Source: Channallabes apus
Lineage: Eukaryota; Chordata; Actinopteri; Siluriformes; Clariidae
Assembly (NCBI GenBank): GCA_030522415.1
Contig: CM060109.1
Span: 6,391,155-6,455,154, forward strand
DNA: 64,000 nt
Direction of reading: 5' to 3'
Shown here: positions 47,061 through 58,021 of the stretch, one piece after another
How positions within the stretch are numbered: the first letter of the stretch is position 1
Layout: each line of letters starts with the position of its first letter
Translations under genes and position numbers: made by a program
The notes under the pieces: generated by a model
Told to the model about the DNA's origin: nothing
Database searches by the model: none
What the model saw: the letters and a program-made list of their open reading frames with translations, nothing else

Positions 47061-47645
47061 GACATCACACCACCTCTGCTGGCTCACATTCTTCCCATAG
47101 TTCATCCTTGTGTTACTTCATCCTCATGGCCGTTCACATGACATTAAAGACAACATGATTCATCAGATCAGGACATGTTCTCCCATTGCTCCAGTTCTGA
47201 TGATCACATGTCCATTGTAGGGGCTTTCAGTGTCGGACAGAGGTCAGCATGGGCACCATGTGTCCTGACACCTTTTCATCAGAGGCAGCATTCACTTTTT
47301 CAGAAGCTCTTCTGTGGGACCCGACCAGATGGACCTTCTTTCCCCATGCACATCAGTGAGCCTTGGGTGGCCATGACCTTGTTACCGGTTCACTGATTGT
47401 CTTCCCTCAGACCACTTTTTGGCAGGTACTCACCCACTGCATACTGGGAACATCCCATAAGACCTGCTGTTTTGAAGACCCTCACATAGCTCAGATCCTA
47501 ATGGCTTGGCCATTTTTTTCTGCTCACTAACTCATTAAATTTAAGGAACAGACTGTTCTACTTCCTGCCTAACATGTCCCACCCCTTCACAGGTGCCATT
47601 ATCAAGGAGATAATCAATGTTATTCACGTTACCCGTCAAGGATTT
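47060..47645. mobile_element. Possible dispersed fish repeat
   Basis: Contains 'caggtgccattatcaaggag' and 'ataatcaatgttattcacgt', which I associate with a common fish element whose end resembles the motif at 22585. It abuts a SINE on the left and a GGAT array on the right. The class is uncertain. Confidence 0.4.
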
Positions 47646-47649
47646 TAAT

Positions 47650-47790
47650 GATGGATTGATGGATGGATGGATGGATGGATGGATGGATGGATGGATGGGT
47701 GGATGGATGGATGGATGGGTGGATGGATGGATGGATGGGTGGGTGGATGGATGGGCGGATGGATGGGCGGATGTATGGATGGATGGATGG
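47650..47790. repeat. (GGAT)n microsatellite with GGGC/GGGT variants
   Basis: Tandem GGAT units with GGGT and GGGC substitutions that fall at semi-regular intervals. Confidence 0.95.
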
Positions 47791-48099
47791 AAACTTTAGA
47801 ATTATCTGATTGGTGTATACTGTACTTGCTAAGAATATATGCATGGTCCATTAAGTTTAGCCATCTTCTCAATTTTCATAATGCTTTAAATTGCGCACAC
47901 TGTTACTGCCACTAATGGTTCCTTTCCATTGTACATTGTTATACAAGCTCTGGTTTGGGTGCTGGGTATTTTTAAGCCCAGAGGCATAGCAATGGGAGAG
48001 ACATGGCAGGCAACTTTTTAAAGGCAAGACTAAGTCTATGAAAATGTCAAATCTCAGAGTGCAGAACTTTGCCAAAACCACTGATGGCTAATGTTCAGT

Positions 48100-48670
48100 G
48101 CTGTACTATGAGGGCCATTCAAGTCAGACCAGGACGTTTGACTTTTTCTGCAGAATAACAGAACACAATTGTGAGAGTTAAAAACTCCCTTTATTTCTCT
48201 ATATAATCCCCTGCTACACTAATGCACTTATCCCAGTGTTTCACTAGTGCTTGTACACCAAGGTAGAAGGTTTTCTCAGTACGGGGGATGTGGCAATAAC
48301 TCCCAGTCGAGTTCCTATAATGTGCAAGTGCTGTTGGTGAATGGGTGTGTACAGTTCCCACAGATAGATGCATCTCTTCCACAACTGGTGACAAGGATCA
48401 GGCGTTCCATCACCGTACTATGCCCGAAGTCTTTTGGAAACATCAATTGCTTTAACGCCTCCATTCACCAGACATTTCATGATGTTCCAGTTTGACAGGA
48501 ACCTTACTGAATGTGGACTTGTCGCATTGGACTGGTACAAGTTAATTTTTCGAAAATGGTGACAACGTACCTGTACTGAAATGAGAAAAGAATGGAAAAA
48601 AGAAAAAAAGAAATTAAATATGTATGCTACAACGTAATGTAAAGCCAAATATCATTTTTCTGGGTAGGGA
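48100..48670 (-). pseudogene. mariner-like element remnant, internally deleted
   Basis: On the minus strand, ...FLSNWNIMKCLVNGGVKAID-like residues (48440-48520) resemble the N-terminal helix-turn-helix of SETMAR-type mariner proteins, and VQALVKHWDKCISVAGDYIE (48195-48260) resembles the conserved C-terminal end (RWDKCI..GDY.EK). The catalytic middle is missing, leaving a short internally deleted copy. Terminal repeats were not delimited. Confidence 0.55.
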
Positions 48671-49196
48671 AGGGCTCTCAGTTACAAAAACAAAATGTCG
48701 TTAACTATTTAACTTTTTGGTACTATTAATCATTTCACTCAATTTGCTTAATAGCTAGTCTTGATAGCCATAATCTATCATTATACATATTATTATTATA
48801 CATATTATTATTATATCCATTTTCATCTAGGTTCTTAGGTTTCCTTTCACGTCCTGAAGACATACGTCTAGGTTTGAAGGTAATGTCTAAATGTACAGCA
48901 TTTAATGTCTTTTAAGAAGTACAGCCATCTAATCAGTAGGGTAAGATACAGTTTTTTTTTCTTATTTAATAGGAAGTATTTAAATAAATGAGATGTAAAG
49001 TTAAAGAAAACAGGTGGATTGTGTCCTGCCCTGAGGGAGCGATCACCAACACTAATATAACACTGATACTAAAATCTACTGCACACACCACATTACACAG
49101 CCAGTAAGTAAGACCTATTCACTAGAGGAGCATAAATTACCCATAACTCCCTGCTATGCACTCTGACTGCCTAATGATTACCTGACAACAGTGCGC

Positions 49197-49215
49197 GCAC
49201 ACACACACACACACA
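49197..49215. repeat. Short (CA)n run
   Basis: About 19 bp of CA dinucleotides. Confidence 0.85.
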
Positions 49216-49748
49216 TTCCAAAAGCTCAGTTCCTTTCCTTTTTTGTCAGCCTCCATTACCAATATCCAGTAATATTGCAGCTCATGTGCAGTAGAGTGTT
49301 TTTATCGGTTCCAATGAAAAAAATTGTCTAGTTGTAGGTAGAAGGGAATTGGCTCGAACGTTAACCAGCTAACACAACGAACATATGGAGCGATATCGCG
49401 GACAATATTCAATAGCATTTGCAATTGCGTTTCCCATACGTGGACGCACAAAGTGTGCCATAATTCAAATGCAATTGCAAACTTTGCATTACCGTTTGCT
49501 GATTCGCCTTTGCGAGCGCACACTGACTGCCAAATTTCAAATGAAAAAGAAAAGTCCATTTGCATTTGTATTTCCCAGGTCTTACACGTCATGAACCTGT
49601 CATATTTAAACAGCAAAATCAATCACCACGTTTGCTTTTTCACTTTCTCTGCGCCGCGCGTCAAGCCGGCCAAAATTCAAACGCAATCGCTAATCCATTT
49701 GCAATTGCATTTCCAACACGTTACACAGAAACCTGTCAATCAGCGTCA

Positions 49749-49795
49749 GGGGCGGGTCTATACTGTGGGGCGGGATTGTATGGGGAGTGACGTCA
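49749..49795. promoter_or_regulatory. GC-box pair plus CRE in left arm
   Basis: ggggcggg occurs at 49749-49756 and 49767-49774, and the palindrome tgacgtca at 49788-49795. Spaced Sp1-type boxes with a CREB/ATF site are promoter-like; whether they act is unknown. Confidence 0.45.
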
Positions 49796-50739
49796 CTCGC
49801 AGTCGCCGACCAAGAGGGGGATATTTGAGCACTGGAGGTGAACCGAGATTATCTCATTTGTTTATCAAGAAATAAACACACAAAAATGACAAATCGCATA
49901 TTTTCTTGCTCTGGAGTGGACAGAGAAGTTTTTACAAGTAAAAATATTTTTAGATCTTCTCCTGTTACAGCCTGCTGGAGCTAAATCTTTCAGAAACGCT
50001 GCGTACCGGCGCTTTATACCGATGGAGTCACTAAGGGACCGTCTAAAAAGTGCATGACCAAGACCCAAGCGTTTATTTACAGAAGAATACACAAGATTAC
50101 AGAGAAATACCTCACAGGACATCAAACATATTACACTGTTAGGCTACAGTATGGATTATTTGTGTATTTATTTGTTTGTTTAATTGATTAATACATATTT
50201 CAATGTACATTTTAAAATAAATGATTACACAGACAATTCTTGTGGCAATAAAACAGATAATTTGTTAAATGAGAGTTGGGCTGTTTTTTATTATTAAAAT
50301 AATAATAATTATTATTGTAATTGTAAAGATATGTATGAAAATGACTGCACTTTGGTACAGTCTATTATTAGTTGCAAAAAATGACAAATCAACAGAATTC
50401 AATAACTTTTTTGCTATAGAAACTTAGTGTAAACATTTTTGTATTACATGACAAACCCCTGCAAAATAAATGTGCCACAAAATAAACATTATATGAGAAT
50501 TTGTATTATGTGTCTTAATTTCCGTGTATTAATATGTCACATGCTTAGGGTTAATTATAATAGGAATAATATATTTGATAATAATAATATGAATTTTTGA
50601 TTGTGATGTCCTAGTATATTTGACAGAGATTTTGTGGGGGTGCAATCTGTGGCAGGGGGGCATTTTAGCGCATAACACCAACTTTACCGCGGTTCACCTC
50701 CATTGCTCAAATATCCCCCTCTTGGTCGGCGAGTGCGAG

Positions 50740-50786
50740 TGACGTCACTCCCCATACAATCCCGCCCCACAGTATAGACCCGCCCC
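50740..50786. promoter_or_regulatory. GC-box pair plus CRE in right arm (inverted copy)
   Basis: tgacgtca at 50740-50747 and cccgcccc at 50761-50768 and 50779-50786 repeat the left-arm block in inverse orientation with the same spacing. Confidence 0.45.
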
Positions 50787-51159
50787 TGACGCTGATTGAC
50801 AGGTTTCTGTGTAACGTGTTGGAAATGCAATTGCAAATGGATTAGCGATTGCGTTTGAATTATGGCTGGCTTGACGCGCGGCGCAGAGAAAGTGAAAAAG
50901 CAAACGTGGTGATTGATTTTGCTGTTTAAATATGACAGGTTCATGACGTGTAAGACCTGGGAAATACAAATGCAAATGGACTTTTCTTTTTCATTTGAAA
51001 TTTGGCAGTCAGTGTGCGCTCGCAAAGGCGAATCAGCAAACGGTAATGCAAAGTTTACAATTGCATTTGAATTATGGCACACTTTGTGCGTCCACATATG
51101 GGAAACGCAATTGCATTTGTATATTGTCCGCGATATCGCTCCATACGAACATGCTTCAA

Positions 51160-51950
51160 GATTCGAAATTCATCAGCACATTGGCAAGACGTACCATCAC
51201 TGGAACAATTTCTGCTACTTCTATTTACAATTAAACTCCCTTTCACACTGTGACAAAGACCAAGAGGTTCCCACTGCAACCTAAGAATATTGAAGAACCT
51301 GCGGGAACGAAGTCAAAATGGAAAAATGTATATTTATTGATTTCAGACTATGTACTTCCTAGCTGTGTCCCTGTCAGGTTCTCAATCCATCTATGTTGTT
51401 GTCACTAATTTCCTGTCACGCTCATGATCCAGGTCCAACAAAATCAAATTGAGTTATTCTTACAGTGGGTTCGATCAGATCATACCATGCTCTTACCAGG
51501 CGCATATCAATCGCTCGTCATTGCGTCTGGTGTGTTGATACCAGAGGAACATTATATGAATTTAATGTCTTCTACAGTTTTCTACAACATGGCATGGTCA
51601 TAGCACAAGCCGCTATGAAGAGGGCGCTGTGAGAACTCCATCGACGTAGCAACAACACAGTGACATTACAATGACAACTCGGTCTAAACCTAATCCAGTC
51701 TTTCTCATCTGCTCCATGCTTGTAATATGTTAATGAACTGGACAACTGTGTCCTAATTAAGTTGTTCCTGCATCTTGCTTTGATCATAAGCTCACCAGGA
51801 TACCACTCAAAAAAGTGTGCTAGTTCCACGTCAAGGGAGACAATACTGCGTTTCTGATACGTTCTTACTTGTATAACACAATTTTTTGAAAACGTATTGG
51901 GAACAAGGTTCAGTGTGATGTACAGTAGGAGTAATAAGAGTATCTATACA
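51160..51950. other. Intronic sequence, nothing recognised
   Basis: Mixed sequence without clear repeats, exons or RNA features. Confidence 0.5.
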
Positions 51951-51959
51951 GTATATGAC

Positions 51960-52125
51960 TGGATGGTAGCACCTCCAGGATCCGTGTTCGATTCCCGTGC
52001 TTGGTGGGTTTCTTCCGGGTGCTCCGGTTTCCTCCCATAGTCCAAAGACATGCAGATTAGACTAATTGGCGTTCCCAAATTGCCCGTAGTGTGTGAACGA
52101 GTGTGTAAATGTTGATTAGAGCTTC
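51960..52125 (+). mobile_element. SINE-A fragment
   Basis: Shows cacctccaggatccgtgttc, gattcccgtgcttggtgggt (with an internal deletion joining head to body), cggtttcctcccatagtcca and aattggcgttcccaaattgc. Confidence 0.75.
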
Positions 52126-52479
52126 CACCATGGTCGTCAAATGGGAATAAATACAATGATCATCACTGGCCTCCACGGCCCCTAGTTGGAGGTTCCTATG
52201 TAGATGGACGGATGGATATGACAGGATAAGAAGAAAGCATGGTTATATGAGTTCCTAATGTAGCTTGTAGCACTGCTGAAATTATGTTTCTGTGTCATGT
52301 ACTATTTATTATAGGTTCTATGCAAGAAGTGCCTTCTTATCAAGTGAGGGTAGGCCACGGTTCTTGGTCAGCTTTCCAGACATCCTGATCTCGGTTTGAC
52401 CTTTCACTGTCCACTCTACACCATTCTCGGATCAGATTATACTTTAATCTCACCTCCACTATCAACACTTATATGGGCA

Positions 52480-52550
52480 TTGGGTTAAGGGCGGTGACAG
52501 GGCTTGAACCCTTGACCCTCAGATCAGCATCCCAGAGCCTCAACAGGTAC
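52480..52550 (-). mobile_element. L2-tailed SINE head fragment
   Basis: gacagggcttgaacccttga and ccctcagatcagcatcccag resemble the inverse tRNA-like head. Short and low certainty. Confidence 0.35.
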
Positions 52551-52559
52551 AGTAGGTCT

Positions 52560-53460
52560 GCATCTCTCATGATAAATCAAACACCCCAAGAATATTCCTG
52601 ATTCCGGTTTGTACTTAAATATCTTATCCTATAAACTCTATCTTCAGTTTATCAGCATATAAAGTGATATAAATTATAAACACTGAAGCTCGAAATTGAA
52701 TAATTACAGTCCTACCCAATAATGAATGCTCATTTATAACTGCATATTTGGTACATGTGCAGCACTTCTCAAACCCTCCACATTAACGTGCCAGTCATTA
52801 TCAGCTGTTTGGCAGCGTTGGCTTGGTGACCCTGGCATGCTGGATGAGGAATGATATGAGAGCCTGTGCCAAGTCTTACCGCCACAGTCAGACAAAACAC
52901 AAGATCCGCTTCCCATCCATCAAACCCCAAGCTTTGTGTCATGTAGCTCTGGGTTTTTTCCTCCACTGTGTTACCTAGGAGATGTGAGATTTTAAAAGAA
53001 AATAAAAATTAAGCATGGAGCTGAGGAAAAACTGCTGATGAATAATCATCCAGAACAGGCATGACCATGAAGAAATTGGATGGAGGGATGGGAGTCTTGA
53101 GTGTGTAGGAGTGTATCCAGTATATGAGCTCAAATCCGTTTGCTCTTTCTTTGATGAAAAGCTGAGTGACGGCACACACACTCCATACTGGCACAGCAGT
53201 TATATTTGCTGATCTGTGAGAAAGAGGGATTATTAAATGGCAAATCTACCACAAACAATAGTTTACTTTTAGCTGCAAACTCCCTGACTGCAGTCCTGAC
53301 TCCTTCCTTGCACAATGTACCCCCTCACACACAACCCTCACCTCTTCCATGATCAGTCATTGTACCAGGACAAGCATCCACCTGTATGATAATACACTTT
53401 GGCCTTTAAGTATTTTACATAACAGAAAAGTTTATTCAGTATTTTTCATCTGCAACGGGG
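52560..53460. other. Intronic sequence, nothing recognised
   Basis: No convincing exon, RNA or mobile element. Short minus-strand frames here match no family I know. Confidence 0.45.
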
Positions 53461-53464
53461 ACAA

Positions 53465-53555
53465 CATCCAAACTGCATCACACAGACCTGAGGCGGAGAT
53501 CGAACCCCAACCCTGGAGGTGTGTTCTAAACACTAAGCCACCGTGCCGTCGTATA
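53465..53555 (-). mobile_element. SINE-A head fragment
   Basis: gatcgaaccccaaccctgga, ggtgtgttctaaacactaag and ccaccgtgccg are the inverse tRNA-like head of the family. Confidence 0.65.
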
Positions 53556-53575
53556 AGACGTTGACTGTGGTCAAA

Positions 53576-53712
53576 GGGTTTTAAGACTCACTTCGTCAGA
53601 CTTATGAATGAATGACTTACAAACGCAACCCTGACTTACAAATGAGTTCCGTTGCGGCAGCACGTTCGTAAGTCGGATTCGTTCATAAGTCTGACAAAGT
53701 GAGTCTTAACCA
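53576..53712. mobile_element. Short palindromic element (hairpin MITE-like)
   Basis: The left arm ttaagactcacttcgtcaga, cttatgaatgaatgacttac returns inverted on the right as gtaagtcggattcgttcata, agtctgacaaagtgagtctt. Arms are about 50 bp with a loop of roughly 30 bp. Mismatches are few. Confidence 0.75.
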
Positions 53713-53994
53713 CCTTTGATACAAATTTACAATGTAAAGCATAAAAAAACAGATACACAGGTTTGGAGTTTTGGTTCCGCATTATACTCTCGCGTGACTG
53801 CACCTTCAAATCGAGATGGGAATCCTGTTGATGCAGTGGGGTCAGCTGACCAAACTTAAAAGTAGTCCGGGAAGACAATGCAACAGTACAGTACATGGTG
53901 TTTACTGGACACTTGAATTGAAGCCATTTTGTCTCAGAGCTGTTTTGGACTATGAACTCTGTCTTGCAGAGGATTTTCTGAAATTACGATAATC

Positions 53995-54072
53995 ATGGCC
54001 TTGCTCAAGGTCTCAACAGTGGCAACTTGGCAACGCTGGGACTTGAACACCCAACCTTCCGATCAGTAATGC
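53995..54072 (-). mobile_element. L2-tailed SINE fragment
   Basis: ggccttgctcaaggtctcaa, cagtggcaacttggcaacgc and gggacttgaacacccaacct correspond to the inverse middle and head of the family. Confidence 0.6.
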
Positions 54073-54073
54073 T

Positions 54074-54227
54074 TTGTTCATCCAAAATACACAATAATCT
54101 CATATTTGAACAGTTGATATTGAGATGTATATCTGCTACTTCTGCTCTGTAAAGCTTCATAACGGCTCTAATCTGAGGTGCTGGTTGGTAATTGGTGATT
54201 TCTGAGGCTGGTGACTCTAAATGAACG
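54074..54227. mobile_element. Fragment of the Tc1-type element seen at 33.1 kb
   Basis: Nearly identical to part of 33195-33343, from caaaatacacaataatctca-like sequence through ggtgactctaaatgaacgtc. It stops abruptly where a SINE-A body begins. Confidence 0.8.
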
Positions 54228-54430
54228 TCTTGCATGTTCTCCCCGTGCTTGTTGGTTTTCCCTTAAGTACTCTGGTTTCCTCCTACAGTCCAAAGACATG
54301 CAGGCTAGGCTAATTGGTGTTCCCAATCTGCCCCACCGTGTGTGTGCATGTGTGTGTCCACTATCCCTCCTTCATGTCTTTCTGAGACCCTGCACACAGG
54401 ATAAGTGGTGTAGAAAACGAACGGAAGCGT
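54228..54430 (+). mobile_element. SINE-A fragment (body and tail)
   Basis: ttgcatgttctccccgtgct, ggtttcctcctacagtccaa and aggctaattggtgttcccaa, ending near ggataagtggtgtagaaaac. The tRNA-like head is missing at the junction with the Tc1-type fragment. Confidence 0.75.
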
Positions 54431-54439
54431 GAGATTAAA

Positions 54440-56000
54440 ATGAATGAATCACACATGAATAAAACCTGACTCCACATCGGCACTTTAAAAACAGCAGCGT
54501 AATCAATTTGCAAGCTTACAGAGCGCCGTTCAATGACATATTCAGCCATCGTCCTAGCATCGGGAGCAAGCCAGATTGACATCAACAGCCTCATAAAAAC
54601 ATTAAAACCGTAAACCCATCAGCGTTAGTGTTGCACATTTAAATAAGGAGAGCGTGAAATGGAAACGCATCGCGGGCCTAATCTTAGTCCCGGCGCTGAG
54701 GCGGTAAACGATTGTCTTTCCAATAATATCTCACCCAAGGTCAGAGGAGAGATCGCCTCTCATAAATCTGCAGGAGTAGAGGTAGAGGTGGCTCTGGTTC
54801 CTTTTTCCTCCCTCACGACTTTGCTAGGAATAAAACCCAGGCAGACTCCATTATAATGTAATTGCACTTTTATGTTTTTAACTACTGACCTGAAAAGAAC
54901 AACGGCACTCGTTTAACTGTGGCGAATACCTTTTTAAGACCATAGCTCCACTGGGAATACTGGAAAATGCCCGCGTGTGGATGTGCAAGGCATAGAGGTG
55001 AGAAAACCAGAGACCCTCACGGCGACGCACTGTATAAATGCATTTTTAACGAGACGAGGCCGACATTCAAGCATGAGTGACCGTGGCAGGACGGAGCCCA
55101 TGGGAACGTCATTAGATGCGGCTGATATGACGGGCCGTGACGGGAGAACGCCTATTACATGCTGGATGCTGGAATGCGTGCATCACGTTCGGCCGCTCAA
55201 ATATCTCTGGACCAAGGACCCTCTTCACAACGTTCCGACATGTCATTGGGGCTGAAGCTCGCCTACAGGCAGCGGAAGGACAAAGACGGTAATAACTCCT
55301 GAAAACGAATGACAGGAGAAAAATAAATACACGAGACGGCAGACGCCGGGAAATAAATCTCATACAAATCCCGCCAAGGTTGACACAAATAAAAAAGTAA
55401 CACCAAATAAAATGAGGGAGGTGAAAAATAAGATCCCTTTCAGTCCATGGAGGGGAGGCTTTATTGGCAAATGTTATGAGGGAAAATGTCACGGCGAGTG
55501 TGTGCAATAAAAGCTCGGCAAGGTCAGCGAAGAATCCTGGAACTGCAGGTAGAAGTGATCGATATTTTAGCACGGAAAAATACATAACGTGGACTAACAT
55601 ACTGTGTACAGTATGTGCGTGTATATTGTATGTATATGGATAGATACTGTATGATTTCCTGAACATTACCCATGATGCCACCCTGACTCCCCGGATTGCC
55701 GGCTCCTTCATTGTGGCAAACGTAATTAAAACAAGCTGATTCAACTCATTCATTACTTATACAATTGTTTACTATAAAGTTTTTCATTTCCTGAAGTGTG
55801 TATACATTTATTCTCTATATATGATTAAAGTCTTACAGATTTCTCGACAGCAGGAAGCATTTGGACGTTTATTGGAAAGAAAAACCAAAGACGAGATAAA
55901 TACAGTACATCAAAGGGGACATCTGATATAAGAGATAAACTGCTTTTCTTTTCCACCAGCCTCCGACCTTTATCTTATCACCCTGGTGGAGAAAAGAAGA
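54440..56000. other. Repeat-poor block of intron 3
   Basis: About 1.5 kb free of SINEs, transposons and long simple repeats in an otherwise repeat-dense intron, with higher C+G content and many short runs resembling conserved non-coding DNA. No splice-bounded coding segment was found. It might hold an enhancer, but conservation cannot be judged from one genome. Confidence 0.35.
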
Positions 56001-57230
56001 TCGGTGGAAGTTTTATTGTCCCTCAGTTAGAGCGCTCTCTAGAGACGGTGAAAAAATTATTTCATTTATGCATCAGTTATGTATTATGTATGAAGTGATT
56101 CTTTTGTGTAGCGGTTGTGATATCGTCACAATACTGTAACTCCAGATTTATTTTTAGCTTATTTTTTAAATTTTTGTTTTTTTTTATTTATGTTTGTGTT
56201 TGAGGTGGCAAAATGTTGCCATTCATCTAGTATCCTGCAGGTGGTACGTGGCAACAATTTCAGCACAGCTTCCTGTGTGGAAGGAGCGAGTTATTTGATT
56301 ATAAGTTAGATTAGAATTGAAACAAAATTAAAAAGAAAAAATAATAAAATTGAATCAGGATTTTTGTTAAATTATGATCGTTACAAAATCGAAATGCAAA
56401 TCGAACAATATTGCATTGCCTGGTCTTTGGCGATTCCCGTCACTAGCAATTTCCCATCCAGGAGAGACCTACCAATAAGGGAGCTGCTGCTCATGCAATG
56501 TTAGGATGCGACTTACAGTAACACACTCTGAGAAAAGCGCTATCCACCCCTTCTGCTTGCGGGATCTCACAGATGCCCCTGATTCCCCTTTGACTGTCAC
56601 TATGCTTTAAGTAAAAGTGTGTAGAGGTACTGTAGGAAGAGTAGCCTTGCCCGGGAATTGAACTCGCCGTCTCTTGGGACATGTTTTTTTTTTTTCCTGT
56701 TCCACCGCTCAGAAGCTTGTACAAGCTGCTTTTTTATTTGTCTTAGTAACCATAAGAAAGAACTACGCAACAACCAAACCTGGAAAATAATCTTGAGATG
56801 CTTCTAAAGTGTTTCGCAAATATACATTATGTAGATATAAACTGCTGAACACATGTATGTATAATAGTTTGCTCTTTATATTTGGTGAACGTGGTCTTAC
56901 ACGAGGAAAACACTTGAGGATCAGCTCTACATCGTGTTTGGCTGCACTGTGATGAGGTTATATTCTTCACTAAACAAGTACTTTAACTTTAACTACCAAA
57001 AGACGTGAGATTTAGTTAACTAGCTGGTGTGAAATTCCTCTCCATCACCACTTTAGGAAACATTAACGCCGCATTAAGCCCGATCGTCTGATTTGGGAGA
57101 AAATAACTCTGGCAATCAGCCCTCAATAACTCGTTGTCGTCAAGAACGCATCGTGTTTTTCTAGATCTGCTTGAGAGAGGGATGTTTTGAATCTCGCTGA
57201 AAAGAAAGAGTGGGTTCTAAGCCAGACCTC
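56000..57230. other. Intronic sequence, nothing recognised
   Basis: A/T-rich to mixed sequence. No feature supported. Confidence 0.5.
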
Positions 57231-57720
57231 AGTTGAGAGTTAACTAAAGAAATGCTTAAAAAAAAAAAAAAAGGCGCCGATCTCGAGAGCGCTCTTCACC
57301 TAGCATGTCTAGCGGCTCTTGAGGCACACAATGCCTCAATCAAGCTGCACGATCTGCACAACAAGGAAACAAACCGGGAGCAGAAACAGAGGAAGAGAGA
57401 GAGAGAGGGAGAGAGAGAGGGAATGCGCGCTAGCTGTCGAGGGACGTCTTAGGAAGCGTGCGACCTGTGGGATTGCCGGCCCTCGCAGCTGCATTTCAAT
57501 GAGATCTGGGCGGCTGAGATTTACTCCAAGGCTGAAGAAGAAACTCGCTCACGGTCAGCCTGTGGAGCGCATGAACACCAATCGGTCCTCTCTGACGGGG
57601 TCGCGTCCCGGGACGAGGTCATCGGTCAGAAGAGTCTCAGAGAGCTGAATGCTGAATAGTCCAGGTGCCGATCCATGAGGATTAGAGAGAGCAGGGTGTA
57701 TTTTTTTTGTTAGGGGGGAG
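57230..57720. other. Unassigned G+C-richer stretch with (GA)n run
   Basis: After a poly-A run (57259-57272), a (GA)n run (57394-57420) and C+G-richer sequence follow. The open frames here (about 66 and 109 residues) have no recognisable domain and are partly low complexity. Confidence 0.4.
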
Positions 57721-57724
57721 GGAC

Positions 57725-57778
57725 ACACGCGGCTAAGACGGATACACGCGCCTATGACGGATTCACGCGGCTATGAAA
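57725..57778. repeat. Short tandem repeat, three units of about 19 bp
   Basis: cacacgcggctaagacggat, acacgcgcctatgacggatt and cacgcggctatgaaaagt are three successive diverged units. Confidence 0.7.
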
Positions 57779-57850
57779 AGTTTAAGCTTAGTGCAGGCTT
57801 AAGATGTTTTCTCGTGACCAATAAAGATACAAGGTTTAGTGTATACTGTG

Positions 57851-57852
57851 CA

Positions 57853-57883
<31 letters not shown>

Positions 57884-57976
57884 GTTGAGACAGTAAGTAG
57901 AACAATGTGCATCTTCAGTGTTAATAATTCAGGCTTCTGGGCCGGACTGCACCACAGTGACCTCACCCTGTCTGTC

Positions 57977-58018
<42 letters not shown>
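57851..58018. repeat. Two (GT)n runs
   Basis: GT runs at about 57853-57879 and 57978-58017, separated by unique sequence. A (CA)n run follows at 58250-58276. Confidence 0.93.

Positions 58019-58021
<3 letters not shown>

Larger units (their letters stand above)
49385..51144. mobile_element. Long-TIR DNA transposon, 1760 bp, with 8-bp TSD
   Basis: Left arm 49385-49845 and right arm 50690-51144 are inverted copies of each other, differing by about 10 substitutions and one 6-nt length change. Both begin atggagcgatatcgcggaca at the outer end. The 8-mer acgaacat lies directly outside each end (49377-49384 and 51145-51152), a perfect target-site duplication. The 844-bp core has no long open frame and is A/T-rich on its right side. 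Within each arm a CATTTGCA(A/T)T-type block recurs about every 140 bp. Near each inner end lie two GC boxes and a TGACGTCA site. Long arms with an 8-bp duplication fit Mutator-like (MULE) elements better than hAT, whose terminal repeats are short; the family was not identified. With no transposase it is non-autonomous. Confidence 0.88.

Noticed and set aside
47650..47790. Gly/Trp/Met/Asp repeat peptide
   Set aside because: Translation of a (GGAT)n microsatellite.
49302..51284. Paired open frames in the arms of the long-TIR element, possible small proteins
   Set aside because: They are the same arm sequence read in inverse orientation, with no domain; frames vary between the two arms because of the 6-nt change, and A/T-rich motif repeats explain the openness.
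55112..55753. 213-residue minus-strand open frame in the repeat-poor block
   Set aside because: No domain recognised, ordinary intronic composition and no consistent splice or start context; kept only as part of the repeat-poor island.
57319..57648. 109-residue + strand frame rich in Arg and Ser
   Set aside because: Covers a (GA)n run and shows no recognisable domain or gene context.
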